64,000 nt of DNA, from contig NC_053042.1 in NCBI RefSeq assembly GCF_003473485.1, positions 44,293,762-44,357,761 of the forward strand. The letters are read 5' to 3'. The notes below the pieces were generated by a model. That model saw only the letters and a program-made list of their open reading frames with translations, did no database searches and had not been told where the DNA came from. Shown in pieces: positions 26,940-37,645 of this stretch; within the stretch, counting starts at the first letter, position 1; the number at the start of each line of letters is the position of its first letter. A program made the translations under genes and the position numbers. This stretch comes from Medicago truncatula (taxonomy: Eukaryota > Streptophyta > Magnoliopsida > Fabales > Fabaceae).

Positions 26940-27275
26940 TATAATGAATTTTTGTTTACAGACCGATTAATTTCTGCATTATATATTTGTTTACAGACCG
27001 ATTAATTTCTGCATTATATATATTGTATAATGAACAGTTCCAATGAGTGAATTATGATGATGATACTGGCACTATAATATATATATATATATATATTTTT
27101 ATATCTATTAATATATTTATTTAATAACAATCTTATATAATTTCTATTTGATAAACGAAAGAACGGTCATTATAACCAGAATTTGCAAAAATATATCTAT
27201 TGATTAATATGATTTCTACTTGATAAACGAAAGAACGTCTTTATAACCAGAATTTGCAAAGATATATCTATTGAG
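26940..27275. repeat. Two tandem duplications and an AT microsatellite 3' of NUP1
   Basis: TGTTTACAGACCGATTAATT plus the following TCTGCATTATATAT occurs twice (about 26955 and 26987). A second unit of about 65-70 bp, containing TTGATAAACGAAAGAACG and ATAACCAGAATTTGCAAA, occurs at about 27138 and 27211. An (AT)n run lies near 27078-27096. This is decayed flanking DNA after the NUP1 3' end; no gene is seen between 26503 and 28039. Confidence 0.75.
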
Positions 27276-28039
27276 ATTTTAATATAGAGGGCCGATAATG
27301 TATTCTTACATTCTCCCATAAAGAAGTCGTTTTTCACTAGATATGTCCTCCTATATATTGATTATTTATTTAATAACGATCTTATATTTTTAAGTCCTCA
27401 ACATTTGCTTCTATTATGTGGATTTACAAGCCTTAACGTTGCCTTCACTTTATCTTTTTGCATCAATTTAATTTAATTTATTTTAAAAAAAATTGGCTTA
27501 TTTTTTTCTTAGAAAATATTCAACCACTACTTGTAACCATGTACAAATCCTATCTAATTTAGCTCATACCCTTTTCCCGCTCCAATTCTCGAGCTTTTAG
27601 ATAAATATAATATAATTAGATTACCGTTAAATTACACCTTAGTTTAATACACATGTTTCTGGAATAGAAAGAAATAATGTCTCCCCGTGTGAATTATATA
27701 GCTCATACCCTTTTTTGCATGCAAATATTAAAGTTTTGGTTAAACTTCTTAACACCATTTTATCTCCTTTTCTTTTTACACATTCTTTAATCTCTCTCCC
27801 CCGGCCTCCAATAAGAATATAAACAGGTATTTGTGGACAACAGAAAGAAGCAAATATTTATTGTAATTTTAGTTCTTATACGTAACAATCGTCTTAAATT
27901 TAAGTTCTATACTTAATACAACTGATCGTAATTCTCATGGTCTTATGATTAGGCAATCGATGACAAACCCGAGTTAATGTATAAAAAACACCTTCATGCA
28001 ACTTCATGCAATTTCAATCATTATATATATTATTTAAAT

Positions 28040-30367
28040 CTAGTTATTTACAGAACTGTTCTTGTAAACACGACCAGGGGGCAATGGAACCCTTGTCTCA
28101 TTCCTTTGAGTTGTTTGCATCCCATTTGAAGTTGTTGTTAAACACTCTTTTGGATCTCCAACATATTTATTATACTCGGTAAGACCATGAAACCTACTAC
28201 TGCTAGTTGCTTCTCTAGCAATGAATGTAGTTGAAGGACTTAAATATCCATTAGCATCTTCCACCTTTATGGCGGGGTAGCGGTTCCTTTTAACATGCTG
28301 ATCCTGATTCAATCTTGCCTGTGCTTCCTTACGAAGAAACTCTTCTCTCCGAGTTTCTTGAAGAGCTCTCAGGGAAGATAACTTTTCCTGGAACTCCGTG
28401 TTTATCTCAACTATTCTCTGGACACAACAATGTATATATTAAGTTTGAAATGATCAGATAATCATGGCATGAACAAAATGATCTAAAAGCTTAAGTTGGA
28501 AGTAACAAATATCAAATTCTAGACCACTTCGTTAAAAAAGGCTCTGATACCATGTCATGAACCTACTAGGGCCTGATTGGATTGGGCTTATTTGAACCAA
28601 TCTACTTACATAAGCACTTGTGAGACTGTTTGGGAGAACTTATTGAAACATCTTATGACATGTGCAGAATTTGCTTTCAGCTAACTTCCATAAGCTCTCC
28701 AAAATAGCATACGAAAAAAACTTATTGGTTATATAAAAACAGTTTGGCAATATTTTATCTTTCGTTACCGTAAAAGCTTATACATCAGCACTTATATAAA
28801 ACTGCTTAATTACGTTTTTTATCCAAACAAGACCCTAATCCAAAAGCTTAAGTAATTTGTTGAAGAGACATGAACTTTTTATATCTGACACTATAAATTT
28901 TATACAGATTATTCTCTGTACCAAGAAAAGGCCTAGTTTCTTTGTTGTATGGATTATTTTTCTGTATTGCAAAATATCAGAACAAACTAATTCCATCAGT
29001 TACTGACCTCATTGTGCCTTGCAAATTCTGCATCCTCTTTATCACTTCGGTCCTGAACTAGTTTCATGATCTCGTCAATAAATCTCTGTTCAAGACCCTC
29101 GTAAGTTGGCGTTGGTGGGCTTTCGTCATATCCTATTTCCATGTCTTCCTCACGAGCCTCATCCGTTTCTTGGTTGGCTTGGTTCTGCTGACTGACTTTG
29201 GTGTCAATTGATTCATCTGGAATGTAGCGTTGTATCCCGTTATTCCCTTGAGCTGCATCATAGAATTTGTAAGGTAAATTTTAAGGCATCTATTTTGCAA
29301 ACATTTGACTATAAAATGCTATAACTATATCATATTGAAACATAAAAACATAAACTGAGACGAAACAGAAACACATAGATCGTCAATGAAACTGAGAAAT
29401 TATCACGTGGAAAATACCAAATATTATGTAGAGCTAGATGGTGAAGAATATCCTGCCAATGTCATGATCCATAGCAGTTATACTACAACATTTCTAACAA
29501 TTGAATGTGCCGAGCCAAGATAAAAGGCTTAAGGCACTTCTAAATAACAATTGAAAAGCACTTTTTAATCATGAATAATACTCAATAGCAAGTGCATACC
29601 AATGTCTAAACCCAAAGCTATGCCTTCATTACATGACTTTGACATGTCACTTTTGCCAAAAAGCTGATAGAATATAATAACCGCTCATAATCATGATGCA
29701 GTACCATCAAATGACATACACAACTTCCCTAAATATTAGTGATGAGGCGTTACCATTTAAAAAAAAAAATCCAGTGTTTCTGCAAATTTTAAATAAATTT
29801 TGATCTAAAAATAATTTTCTGGCGAAAAGCGCACACTATCATAGAGCATACCTTCATCAAGGAATATCTGGTAAATACATATCACAGGAAAATTTTAGCT
29901 AAAAAAATAATATCACAGGACAAGCTGATAAGTACGTAATGTTTTTGCAGCCATTACATAACATTAAGCATATACAATTCATTCTTCCAAAGTCTATTAC
30001 ATCCAAAATTTACTATACATCAGCCACACATGAACAGATCTTTCAAGCATCAAACAGTTAAGTTAAACGTGGCTAAAAATAATTGAAACGGTAAAAATAC
30101 TCATGCTTTAGCTAACACAGAAGTCAATACTTACCTTCATTAGATGCAATAGTGGGCAAGCCATATACATATGATCCATATTTATCTCTCGGAAAATGTG
30201 TCTCTGTATTTAACGTCTTGTTCACACCAGAAAACAAGCCTGGCTGGCCTACAAGATGATTTGTAACAGAATTATTTTGCATTCTCGATACAAATAGCGA
30301 TTTATAGATGGACGGAAGTGATTGTCAACTGTTGAATCATACCCTTAGCTCTACTAAGCATGCTCAT
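28040..30367 (-). CDS. Conserved plant protein of unknown function, 253 aa
   Basis: Four coding exons on the minus strand: 30367-30343, 30248-30135, 29252-29008, 28417-28040. All borders are GT-AG and the phases agree, giving 253 residues. The N terminus (MSMLSRAKGQPGLFSGVNKT then HFPRDKYGSYVYGLP) looks like a conserved block. The middle is acidic and probably coiled (EIGYDESPPTPTYEGLEQRF, then IDEIMKLVQDRSDKEDAEFA and RIVEINTEFQEKLSSLRALQ). The tail is polar and disordered with PLPPGRVYK. There is no signal peptide or transmembrane segment. I do not recognise a named domain and assign no function. A 5'UTR intron is likely (acceptor TTTTCAG near 30391, donor GTAAAG near 30890), which would put the promoter beyond 30960. 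Confidence 0.75.
28566..28840. mobile_element. Legume MITE in the last intron of the 28040-30367 gene
   Basis: The segment starts TAGGGCCTGATTGGATTG and ends ATCCAAACAAGACCCTAA, whose reverse complement (TTAGGGTCTTGTTTGGAT) matches the start. Inside are TAAGCACTTGTGAGACTGTT and ACTTCCATAAGCTCTCCAAA, phrases I know from a very common legume MITE family that folds on itself. It lies within a spliced intron, so it should not harm the gene. Confidence 0.6.
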
Positions 30368-30960
30368 TCAAGTCCAGAAACCTAACCGCCTGAAAACACA
30401 GCAGTCAAGTGCAAGAAAGGAAAAGTAAGCAAAGTTTACACTCTTAATAATGTATGTACTTGGTGTCAAAAAAAAGTTGAGCATCAAATATTTTCTTTAT
30501 CCAAAATTCTAGACACAATAATATAAATATAGTCTTTCATTTCAATGTAAAACACCAACAATGCAGATACAAACACTTGTGATATAAAATATGCAAATCT
30601 CATAACAAAAAAGTATCACCATATAAAAGTGTGTCTGATGTCCGACAACATATGTGTATTATCTATCTATCACTCTCAATTTCTAAAGTGTCTGTCTGCG
30701 TGTCACATAAACAAGAAATAGTTCTCATTCTTTCTCTCTGTGGCTGTAGTACACTACACAGACATACACAATTTTCTTACTTATCAAACAGAATCAATCA
30801 ATGAAAATCAAGGGAATCAGAGATTCAAGTAAGCGAATTTGGGAATCAAAATAGATAATAAAACAAGAACCTTATTAAATTGAAGCTTTACCTGGGTGGT
30901 TGGTTTCGAGGGTAGAGAGAGAGATAAAGGAAAACAAACGTGTGCGAGATCTAATTGTGT

Positions 30961-32893
30961 CCACCGAAATAGACATAATTTTCATGTGTATTTTATGTTT
31001 AAATATTTAAAAGTATGATTAAGAAATAAATAATAATAATATATAGAAATAAATAATATTCATTCATTCAAATATTGATAGAGTACATCAATACAATATA
31101 ACATCATGTTAATAACATAAAATAACAAAGTACAAAAGCCTACGCGTATAACTATATTCAAGTCTCTGAAATACCATGTCTTCATATCTGCAACGTTGTA
31201 GACGCCAAACAAATACCTGGACTAAACAAGAAAGACAGATAACGTCGCACAAAGACGACAAACAAAACAACGTCGCACTAAGACGACGAAATCACAAAAG
31301 AAAAAACGAAATAGATGTGAAAATCGTTTATTTCAATAAAAGGGAAAGAGAAAAATAAGTTAGAGGGGTGATTTAGACTAAAAAATCTTTGATAGATGAA
31401 GGAAAAGAAACTAGGATTTTAGTGAGATTATTAATGAGTTATATTATGATACTCGTTACTCATCTTCTGACCTCTCAAAACAAAACAAAATTAATCACAT
31501 TTTGAATTTTGATATTCATTTTATTTTAAAAATTGATGTCAAAATATAACAAAATTACAGAGGTAAAATATGTGTTTTTAACGATGCATTCGTCTGCGTC
31601 TAAAACAATTCTACTCACTTAATTTAATTGTTGTTATCATCATGAAAAACTTCTAGGTATCTCTTAAGAGAAATTATGCGTGATTAATATCTCTTAAGAG
31701 AAATAAATCAATCACAAGAGAAAAATTAGAAGATTAAAAATAAAAGTCGTTAAATTGGTTGATTATGGTTTATATCATTTCAACATTTTTGACTAATAAT
31801 AATATATAGAGAAGTTTGTTTAAATGGTTTTTTTTTTTTGTTTTGCTAATGTGTTTTGAATGTGCATACTATGATTCAAGATAAATTCAAATTGATTTTT
31901 TGAACCTCAAAGATTTTCCCTAATTTTGATGAACCGGCCTAATTCATCTAAACTTTTATTCAAAAGAAACTTTCCATCCAAATTAACTACCTTAATTTAT
32001 ATTATGTAAGTAAACTTTCCCATTAAAATAGCTACATTCATTTCATTAATAAAGGTGGGGTTAATAAAGGTTGAAAAAGTGATTCCACCCACACCATTTG
32101 AAACTTTAGCCATGTTCCGCAAATAGTTATAGTGATAAATGACTTAATAATTCATCTAAACTTTGGTGGAAAATGATCTAATAATTAAAAACTAAAAGTT
32201 ATACTGATATAGTATGCCACATCAATATTATATATGTCGTTTTTCACATTACCTAAGGTTATAATATTCAAACATAGCTCTGAGAGATCTACAACAAAAT
32301 AATTTTATATAAAGATTTATAGTAAGTAATAAAATCACATGTGGTACATCGAAAAGTCTCACACTCTCACTATCATTCTCATTCTCACTTTGGCTATATG
32401 GCTGGCTTGTCTTGATGAATGTATGTGTCATATGATCTTTTTGGCCACGCAAGCACCTATGCAAATTAACATCATTAACCTTTCATTTAGCTTCATTGCT
32501 TGCTTTACAAGCATGGACCAACTTTTTTCTTACTTGTGGTCATTCAAGCAGTATGCCACACTATCAAAGGCCTCGTTTATTCCACGTGAGATAAGACTAC
32601 TGTTTTTATTTAAATAATATAAAGTAAATGGAAGAAGGAGATGCACCTTTGGTTCCAGACTACTTTAGATGATAGTTACGTAAAAATAAAAACAGTGTTC
32701 AATATAGAAGAATATACCAAAATTGGATTCTTTGCACTCACAATAAACACTTCAATAAGAAAATATACCGAATCTCGATTCTTGACCGTTCCATGAAAAG
32801 CGAAAGATACACATGGTTCCACCAAGGCAACTATGAATCTCTACCATTTTTTTTGAAGGATATGAATCTCAACCATTTTTGAAGGAAATATGT
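30961..32893. other. AT-rich intergenic stretch, nothing coding
   Basis: No supported gene. At 31222-31292 there are two near copies of a short unit (ACGTCGCACAAAGACGAC / ACGTCGCACTAAGACGAC), a local duplication in an otherwise AT-rich stretch. The remaining open frames here are short and show no family resemblance. Confidence 0.5.
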
Positions 32894-33620
32894 TTATGTC
32901 ATTTCATTGATAATAAGAGTTTCAATATATTCCGGTATATCAAAATAAACAGCGGGACTAACTAGTAACGCGACTTCTCTTGCAAGAGCATGAGCGACCT
33001 CATTGGTTTGTCGCCTAACAAACTCCACCCTAGAGTTAGAAAAGAATGAGCTAAATAAAGAACGACATGAGGAAATGATACAGCCAAATTCGAAAGTGTC
33101 GTTCCTAGTAGCAAGAAAAGCATCATATGTCAGCTTAGAGTCCGTTTCAAAATCCACGTTATCAAGTAGCATAACATTCAACCATTGCAAGACCGAATGC
33201 AAACCCAATGCTTCACCCACATCAACGGAAACTAGGCAAGGATAACTAACAGTCTTGGCCAGAACAAAAGTACCATCAAAATCTCGAGCACAAATACCAA
33301 TACCTGTGCGGTTGAGTTGAGAAGAGAAAGCAGCGTCGATATTGCATTTGTACCTCTCCGGCATAGGTTGCTGCCACCTAACTACAAGATGCAACAAAGA
33401 AGCGGAAGCCCCCCATTAAGAGGTAGTGGCGGTTGTTGCTGAGTAGATGATGCAAGAGCGACGGGAGTGTTAGCCAAATGTCAATCAACGACCATTTTCC
33501 TAGCACACTCCACAACCTAAGCACTGGTTTCCATAACATCATCCCAAACTCTAAGGTTACGGTGTTTCCAAATGCTTCAAACTCCAAAGCATGGTTACTA
33601 GACATTAATATGAATCTCAA
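32894..33620 (-). mobile_element. LINE remnant: RNase H-like domain of a non-LTR retrotransposon
   Basis: A 167-codon frame on the minus strand (33397-32894) reads RYKCNIDAAFSSQLNRTGIG, then LGLHSVLQWL, FETDSKLTYDAF and RRQTNEVAHALAREVALLVS. This is the RNase H-like domain (Pfam RVT_3) found at the 3' end of plant LINE ORF2 and in related host genes. The flanking 33620-33398 continues the element in shifted frames (WKPVLRLWS and similar), so the copy is a fragment. It is the same module as the end of the 4588-5190 remnant. Similar fragments are often mis-annotated as host genes. Confidence 0.8.
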
Positions 33621-33754
33621 CCATGTTACCTACATTAATATTATTTTAATATTGTAGATTTGCATTAATTAATTTATCAAATTGTTAATTATTTATAATT
33701 GGTCCTTCAAAAAAATATATTTATAATTGGCTAGATATCCAAATGGTCCTTCAA

Positions 33755-33776
33755 TATATATATATATATATATATA
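33755..33776. repeat. (AT)n microsatellite
   Basis: A run of alternating T and A (TATATATATATATATATATA). Simple repeat. Confidence 0.9.
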
Positions 33777-34402
33777 ATCAAAATTTCATTAATGAGATCG
33801 AAAAATACAAGAGGTACTTCAACCCATTACGACATAATAATATTCAACATGATTGCTAACAAGTAATGGGAATATTATGAAAACATAACAACTCTTAGCA
33901 GAGAAAAGGTTGCAAAACCATAATAAGAGTTTTGATTTCAGTACCTCTAAAATATATTTTTTTAGAATATATCGTATTTTTTCTCAAGTTTAATGGTGAT
34001 GGGTTGACAATCTAAAATAATTTTGCACACACAACCAATCAAAATATTTAAAATTATCATATCAAATAATGTTTTTAATTTATGTGACAATATTTAGAAT
34101 TGAGGGAGTTTTTTTTTAATGGCAACATATATTACTAGGAAAACATATTACAAGGAGTACTTGAACCCAATATCAAAAGACAAAAGCCAAACAAGAACAA
34201 CCACCAACTAGAGTATTAATTTATCATTTTACATATATAATACTTAATTTAAATATATCAAAGCATTGGATGAGGAATGGACCATCATATTACAATTTAC
34301 AAATTACTCATTACTAAATTGTAAAGTTAATTTGGTGAAATTGGAATATGTCTAATGTGATTTTCATTCAACTGTCCAGGTTTATTGATAGTCTGACTGC
34401 AT

Positions 34403-34407
<5 letters not shown>

Positions 34408-34435
<28 letters not shown>

Positions 34436-34436
34436 C
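34408..34436. repeat. Poly(T) run
   Basis: An uninterrupted T run of nearly 30 bases. It could be the reverse-strand poly(A) of an old retroposon, but no body is recognised beside it. Confidence 0.8.
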
Positions 34437-34783
34437 TGTTGAGGAAAATGACTGCATATATAATTTCTCAAATGAACATAGATGGAAATCCGGGCCTAAG
34501 AATATACCATCTTGAATTGGGAATGTGACAAAAACTTTAAGTGATGATTCTACTTTTGTCCCAAGATGGTTTGAAAGGTCAAAAGTATACCTATATTGGT
34601 TAATGATTTGGAGATTCTCAAAATATTCAGTAAATCTTAGCAATGTATGATGATTGATGACATGAATGGTTAATAATACGTGTAGTGTAGCTTTTTGTAG
34701 ATAAGTGGGTGATGATGTGGTAATTTATTTAGGTAAGAGTATCTGGCACATAAAGCTTTGGTCACCTTATTTCTCTTTTTGGT

Positions 34784-34797
34784 GATTATATATACAC
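34784..34797 (+). promoter_or_regulatory. Probable TATA box of the TGA-like gene
   Basis: GATTATATATACAC lies about 45 bases before the first ATG (34831) and 90 before the chosen start (34875). A start of transcription about 30 bases downstream would give a very short leader. Inferred from motif and spacing only. Confidence 0.5.
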
Positions 34798-34830
34798 ACC
34801 CTTAATTCTTCTCATCTTCATTGGTGCATT

Positions 34831-34878
34831 ATGGAATTATGTGCTTGCGATTGCCTTTCTATTCAAAGAAAATCATGA
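34831..34878 (+). other. Upstream ORF overlapping the TGA-like start codon
   Basis: The first ATG after the TATA-like box has good context (A at -3, G at +4). It opens a 15-residue frame, MELCACDCLSIQRKS, that ends at a TGA sharing bases with the ATG at 34875 (ATGA). An ATG at 34839 is in frame with the main protein and would add 12 residues. Such an overlap could reduce translation of the main frame. Confidence 0.4.
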
Positions 34879-36183
34879 GTTCCACATCTAACAAGTTGAG
34901 CCAGAGCAACAGGCTTCTTGCTGAAAAACCAGTAACTGAGGCTAATAATATTCAAAAAGTCTTGAAGATTAATGGTAAGTGTATAGAAAAAGTTTGTATT
35001 GTCATTAAAATAATTAAGATATATATGTTTAGGTAAACCAAGGTATTCCCTGCTTCTAATCACATGAATGAACTAAGATTCTATTAAGTTTTAATCTATA
35101 AACATATATTTTTCCATACTCATTGACCAGATATCGAACTTTGACCAACTGATTAATTAAGAGATTCTAATATCTATCACTTGTGTCACACCATGTTGGT
35201 TCAGAGTTTCACTACTATTTATAGTGACATTAGGTTTGGTGTGTAACCCAATCGATATGCTAATATATCATCAGATTAGTTTTTAAATTAGGTCTAACTC
35301 ATTCTTACAAAATAGGTTTGTAAGGTGAGATGTGTCACTACTTATAAACAAATTTCACGTCATTTTTATTCATTGTGAGATTTATGGTTTTCACAATATG
35401 TAGGAAACACAATTTCTTTGAAGAACTATGTACTTTCCTCTGAAGAACTGAACAAGCTTATTTCTGAGATACATAATGCTCTAAATGATCACAATCACGT
35501 TATTGATGATGATGACAAGCTACGGTTAGTTATAAACACAATCATGAAGCACTGTTTTGAATTATTGGAGAGAAAAACACGTTCTGCAAATGTAGATTCT
35601 GCAACATGTGAACGCAATCTATGGTGGATTGGAGGCTTTCGTCCTTCTCAACTTCTTCAGGTAATGCTTGTTTATATTTTGTAAAGATGAGTTAGACCCA
35701 ATTTCAACACTATGAGATTTAATTTGGATATATATAGGTCATTCTGCCTCAGCTGAAACATATGTGCACTCAACAACAACTTTATGATATTTATAATCTT
35801 GGACAATCATGTCAACAAGCTGAATATGCTCTTGCACAAGGCATGATAGAACTCCAGCAAATCATTGATAAAGCAACATCAGCAGGTGACAAAGAGTATC
35901 AACAAATGTATGTACCTCAACACCTAAGCTTCTTCAAAGAGGTAACACCTATTTTTTAAACCCTACACACTCTCTTAACACGGTTCGATTATAAGTAAAA
36001 ATTCATGCGAGTCTCATCATATAGAAAACTGACTTGGTTTCTTGTAACTAACTACAGGCTGATAATCTTCGCCGGCAATTCTTGCATCAATTTTCTCGTC
36101 TCTTTACAATTTCTCAGCAAGCTGAGCTCATAGTTACTCTGAAGGAACAGCTGCATAATCCGCAGCCCCGGAGCTCACTTTGA
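34875..36183 (+). CDS. TGA-like DOG1-domain protein lacking the bZIP region
   Basis: Four exons, 34875-34974, 35404-35660, 35738-35941 and 36058-36183, with GT-AG borders and matching phases, encode 228 residues. The sequence CERNLWWIGGFRPSQLLQ followed by VILPQL, CTQQQLYDIYNLGQSCQQAE and YALAQGMIELQQ is the DOG1 (delay-of-germination 1) domain as found in the C-terminal half of TGA bZIP transcription factors. The end (ADNLRRQFLHQF, then SRLFTISQQAELIVTLKEQL) also follows TGA proteins. The first 34 residues are polar and contain no basic region or leucine zipper, and full TGA proteins are 330 residues or more. The product probably cannot bind DNA by itself and might act as a partner or inhibitor of TGA factors (inference). 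An in-frame start at 34839 is possible. A bZIP exon further upstream was looked for and not seen; the TATA-like box argues against one. Confidence 0.82.
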
Positions 36184-37645
36184 GAATTCTCAAGAGTCAA
36201 GACAAATGATATGATACTATATAATAGAATATAGATCAAATAAACTTCATTTGCTTCCAATTAATTTGGTGTCAATGTGTGTCATTTAATTTGGTTTTGT
36301 TATTAAGTCATTTAATTTGCTTAGATGTATTTGCAATGAAAAATGTTAGTAACACTCTGTAAGAAAGTCTTTTCTATGCACTCTATTTCGTTTCACAGAA
36401 TCCACATAATTTAGTATATTGAGAAAATATACTAGAGTGTACTATGTTGCTTACTCCCTCCATGCTTGTAATTTATGCCCATATTGAGGTTTAATGTAGT
36501 GACAATGAGCATGTCATTTTGTTTTTGCTGGCCTATCTACTTTTAGCTTCATTAAATTGAAGAGTGACTCTTTGCAAAGACACGACCCTAAATGAAATTT
36601 ATTTGGACATACAAATTAATAATAAAGTTTAAAAAAGAAATAATATTAAGTGATACGACTAAAATATCCTTATTAAGCTAAATAAATCAAGCATACATCT
36701 TAACAATTTAATTATCCCCAAGGAGGTTCAAGAAAAATAAATAATGTTTAGTAACAAAGATGAGATGGTGAGCTTCAACATGGATGCAGTCAAGCAAGTC
36801 CTAGATAGACAGTTGTAAATAACTTGAGAGAGGAAATGAGAGGGACGAGAATATATATTTACTATTTGCACGTCTGGGTGCATGGAGTAGTAAACAAAAC
36901 TGGCCTAGTAGTATCTTTGGCCCACAATCTTTTTAGCACAAGTTGTATGAGGGGACAACCTCCCTCGTGGCAACGTAGACCCCAAAACATAGTGACTTTT
37001 CCCATCCCAAAGCGACTTCAGGAAATTTCGGCACACTGAATTTTTATGGAACCGGCGTAAGGAAATGTAGTTCTGACACTTCCAATCAAAGGTGTGCCTA
37101 GTGTCCGATGTGTGTTAGTGTCCAACACCAACATGATACACGCATGTGATTAAATTCAATCACTTTCATTTGCTTAAATTATTACCGGTGTCTATGTCAC
37201 TGTCGCATATGCATTAGTGTTTCATAAGTTATATGCAAAAGCAAAAAATCAGGTACAAACATACTGAACTGAACCCTCACAATCGCAACAGAAAATGCAG
37301 TTTGTGTGCAACACAGATATTATTATAGCTTCACTGTAGACATACATAGGAGTAAAAATCAGGGACAAACATACTGAACTGAACCCTCACAATCGCAACA
37401 AAAATGCAGTTTGTGTGCAACACAGATATTATTATAGCTTCACTGTAAACATACATAGGAGTAAATAAACTATATCCTAGTATAACATAACTACTAATCG
37501 CCAGCCATATCCAAGAGGGGAAAAAAGTGCAGTAAAGGGGTGTTTTGTTACTTGTTAGCATTCTTCATAAGAAGAAATGAATAGGAACCTTGGGATGTGT
37601 AAGACAAAAAATGATGATACTGCTAAGAGTAAAGGGGAAAAATAA
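36184..37645. other. Intergenic region between TGA-like gene and 5'-nucleotidase
   Basis: No gene is supported. It contains a Stowaway-type terminal motif (TTACTCCCTCCATGCTTG at about 36449) with no clear partner, and the 110-bp tandem duplication at 37244-37465, which partly lies at the 3' side of the nucleotidase gene. Confidence 0.5.
37244..37465. repeat. Tandem duplication of a 110-bp unit
   Basis: The unit, which contains ACATACTGAACTGAACCCTC and GTGTGCAACACAGATATTAT, is present twice in direct orientation with a period of 110 bases and only a few differences (for example GGTACA/GGGACA and TAGACA/TAAACA). It lies just downstream of the 5'-nucleotidase stop and may overlap its 3'UTR. Confidence 0.85.

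Noticed and set aside
28540-28556. Retroelement primer-binding motif on the minus strand (reverse of CTCTGATACC)
   Set aside because: The match is short, no LTR-like sequence borders it, and it sits next to a MITE inside an intron.
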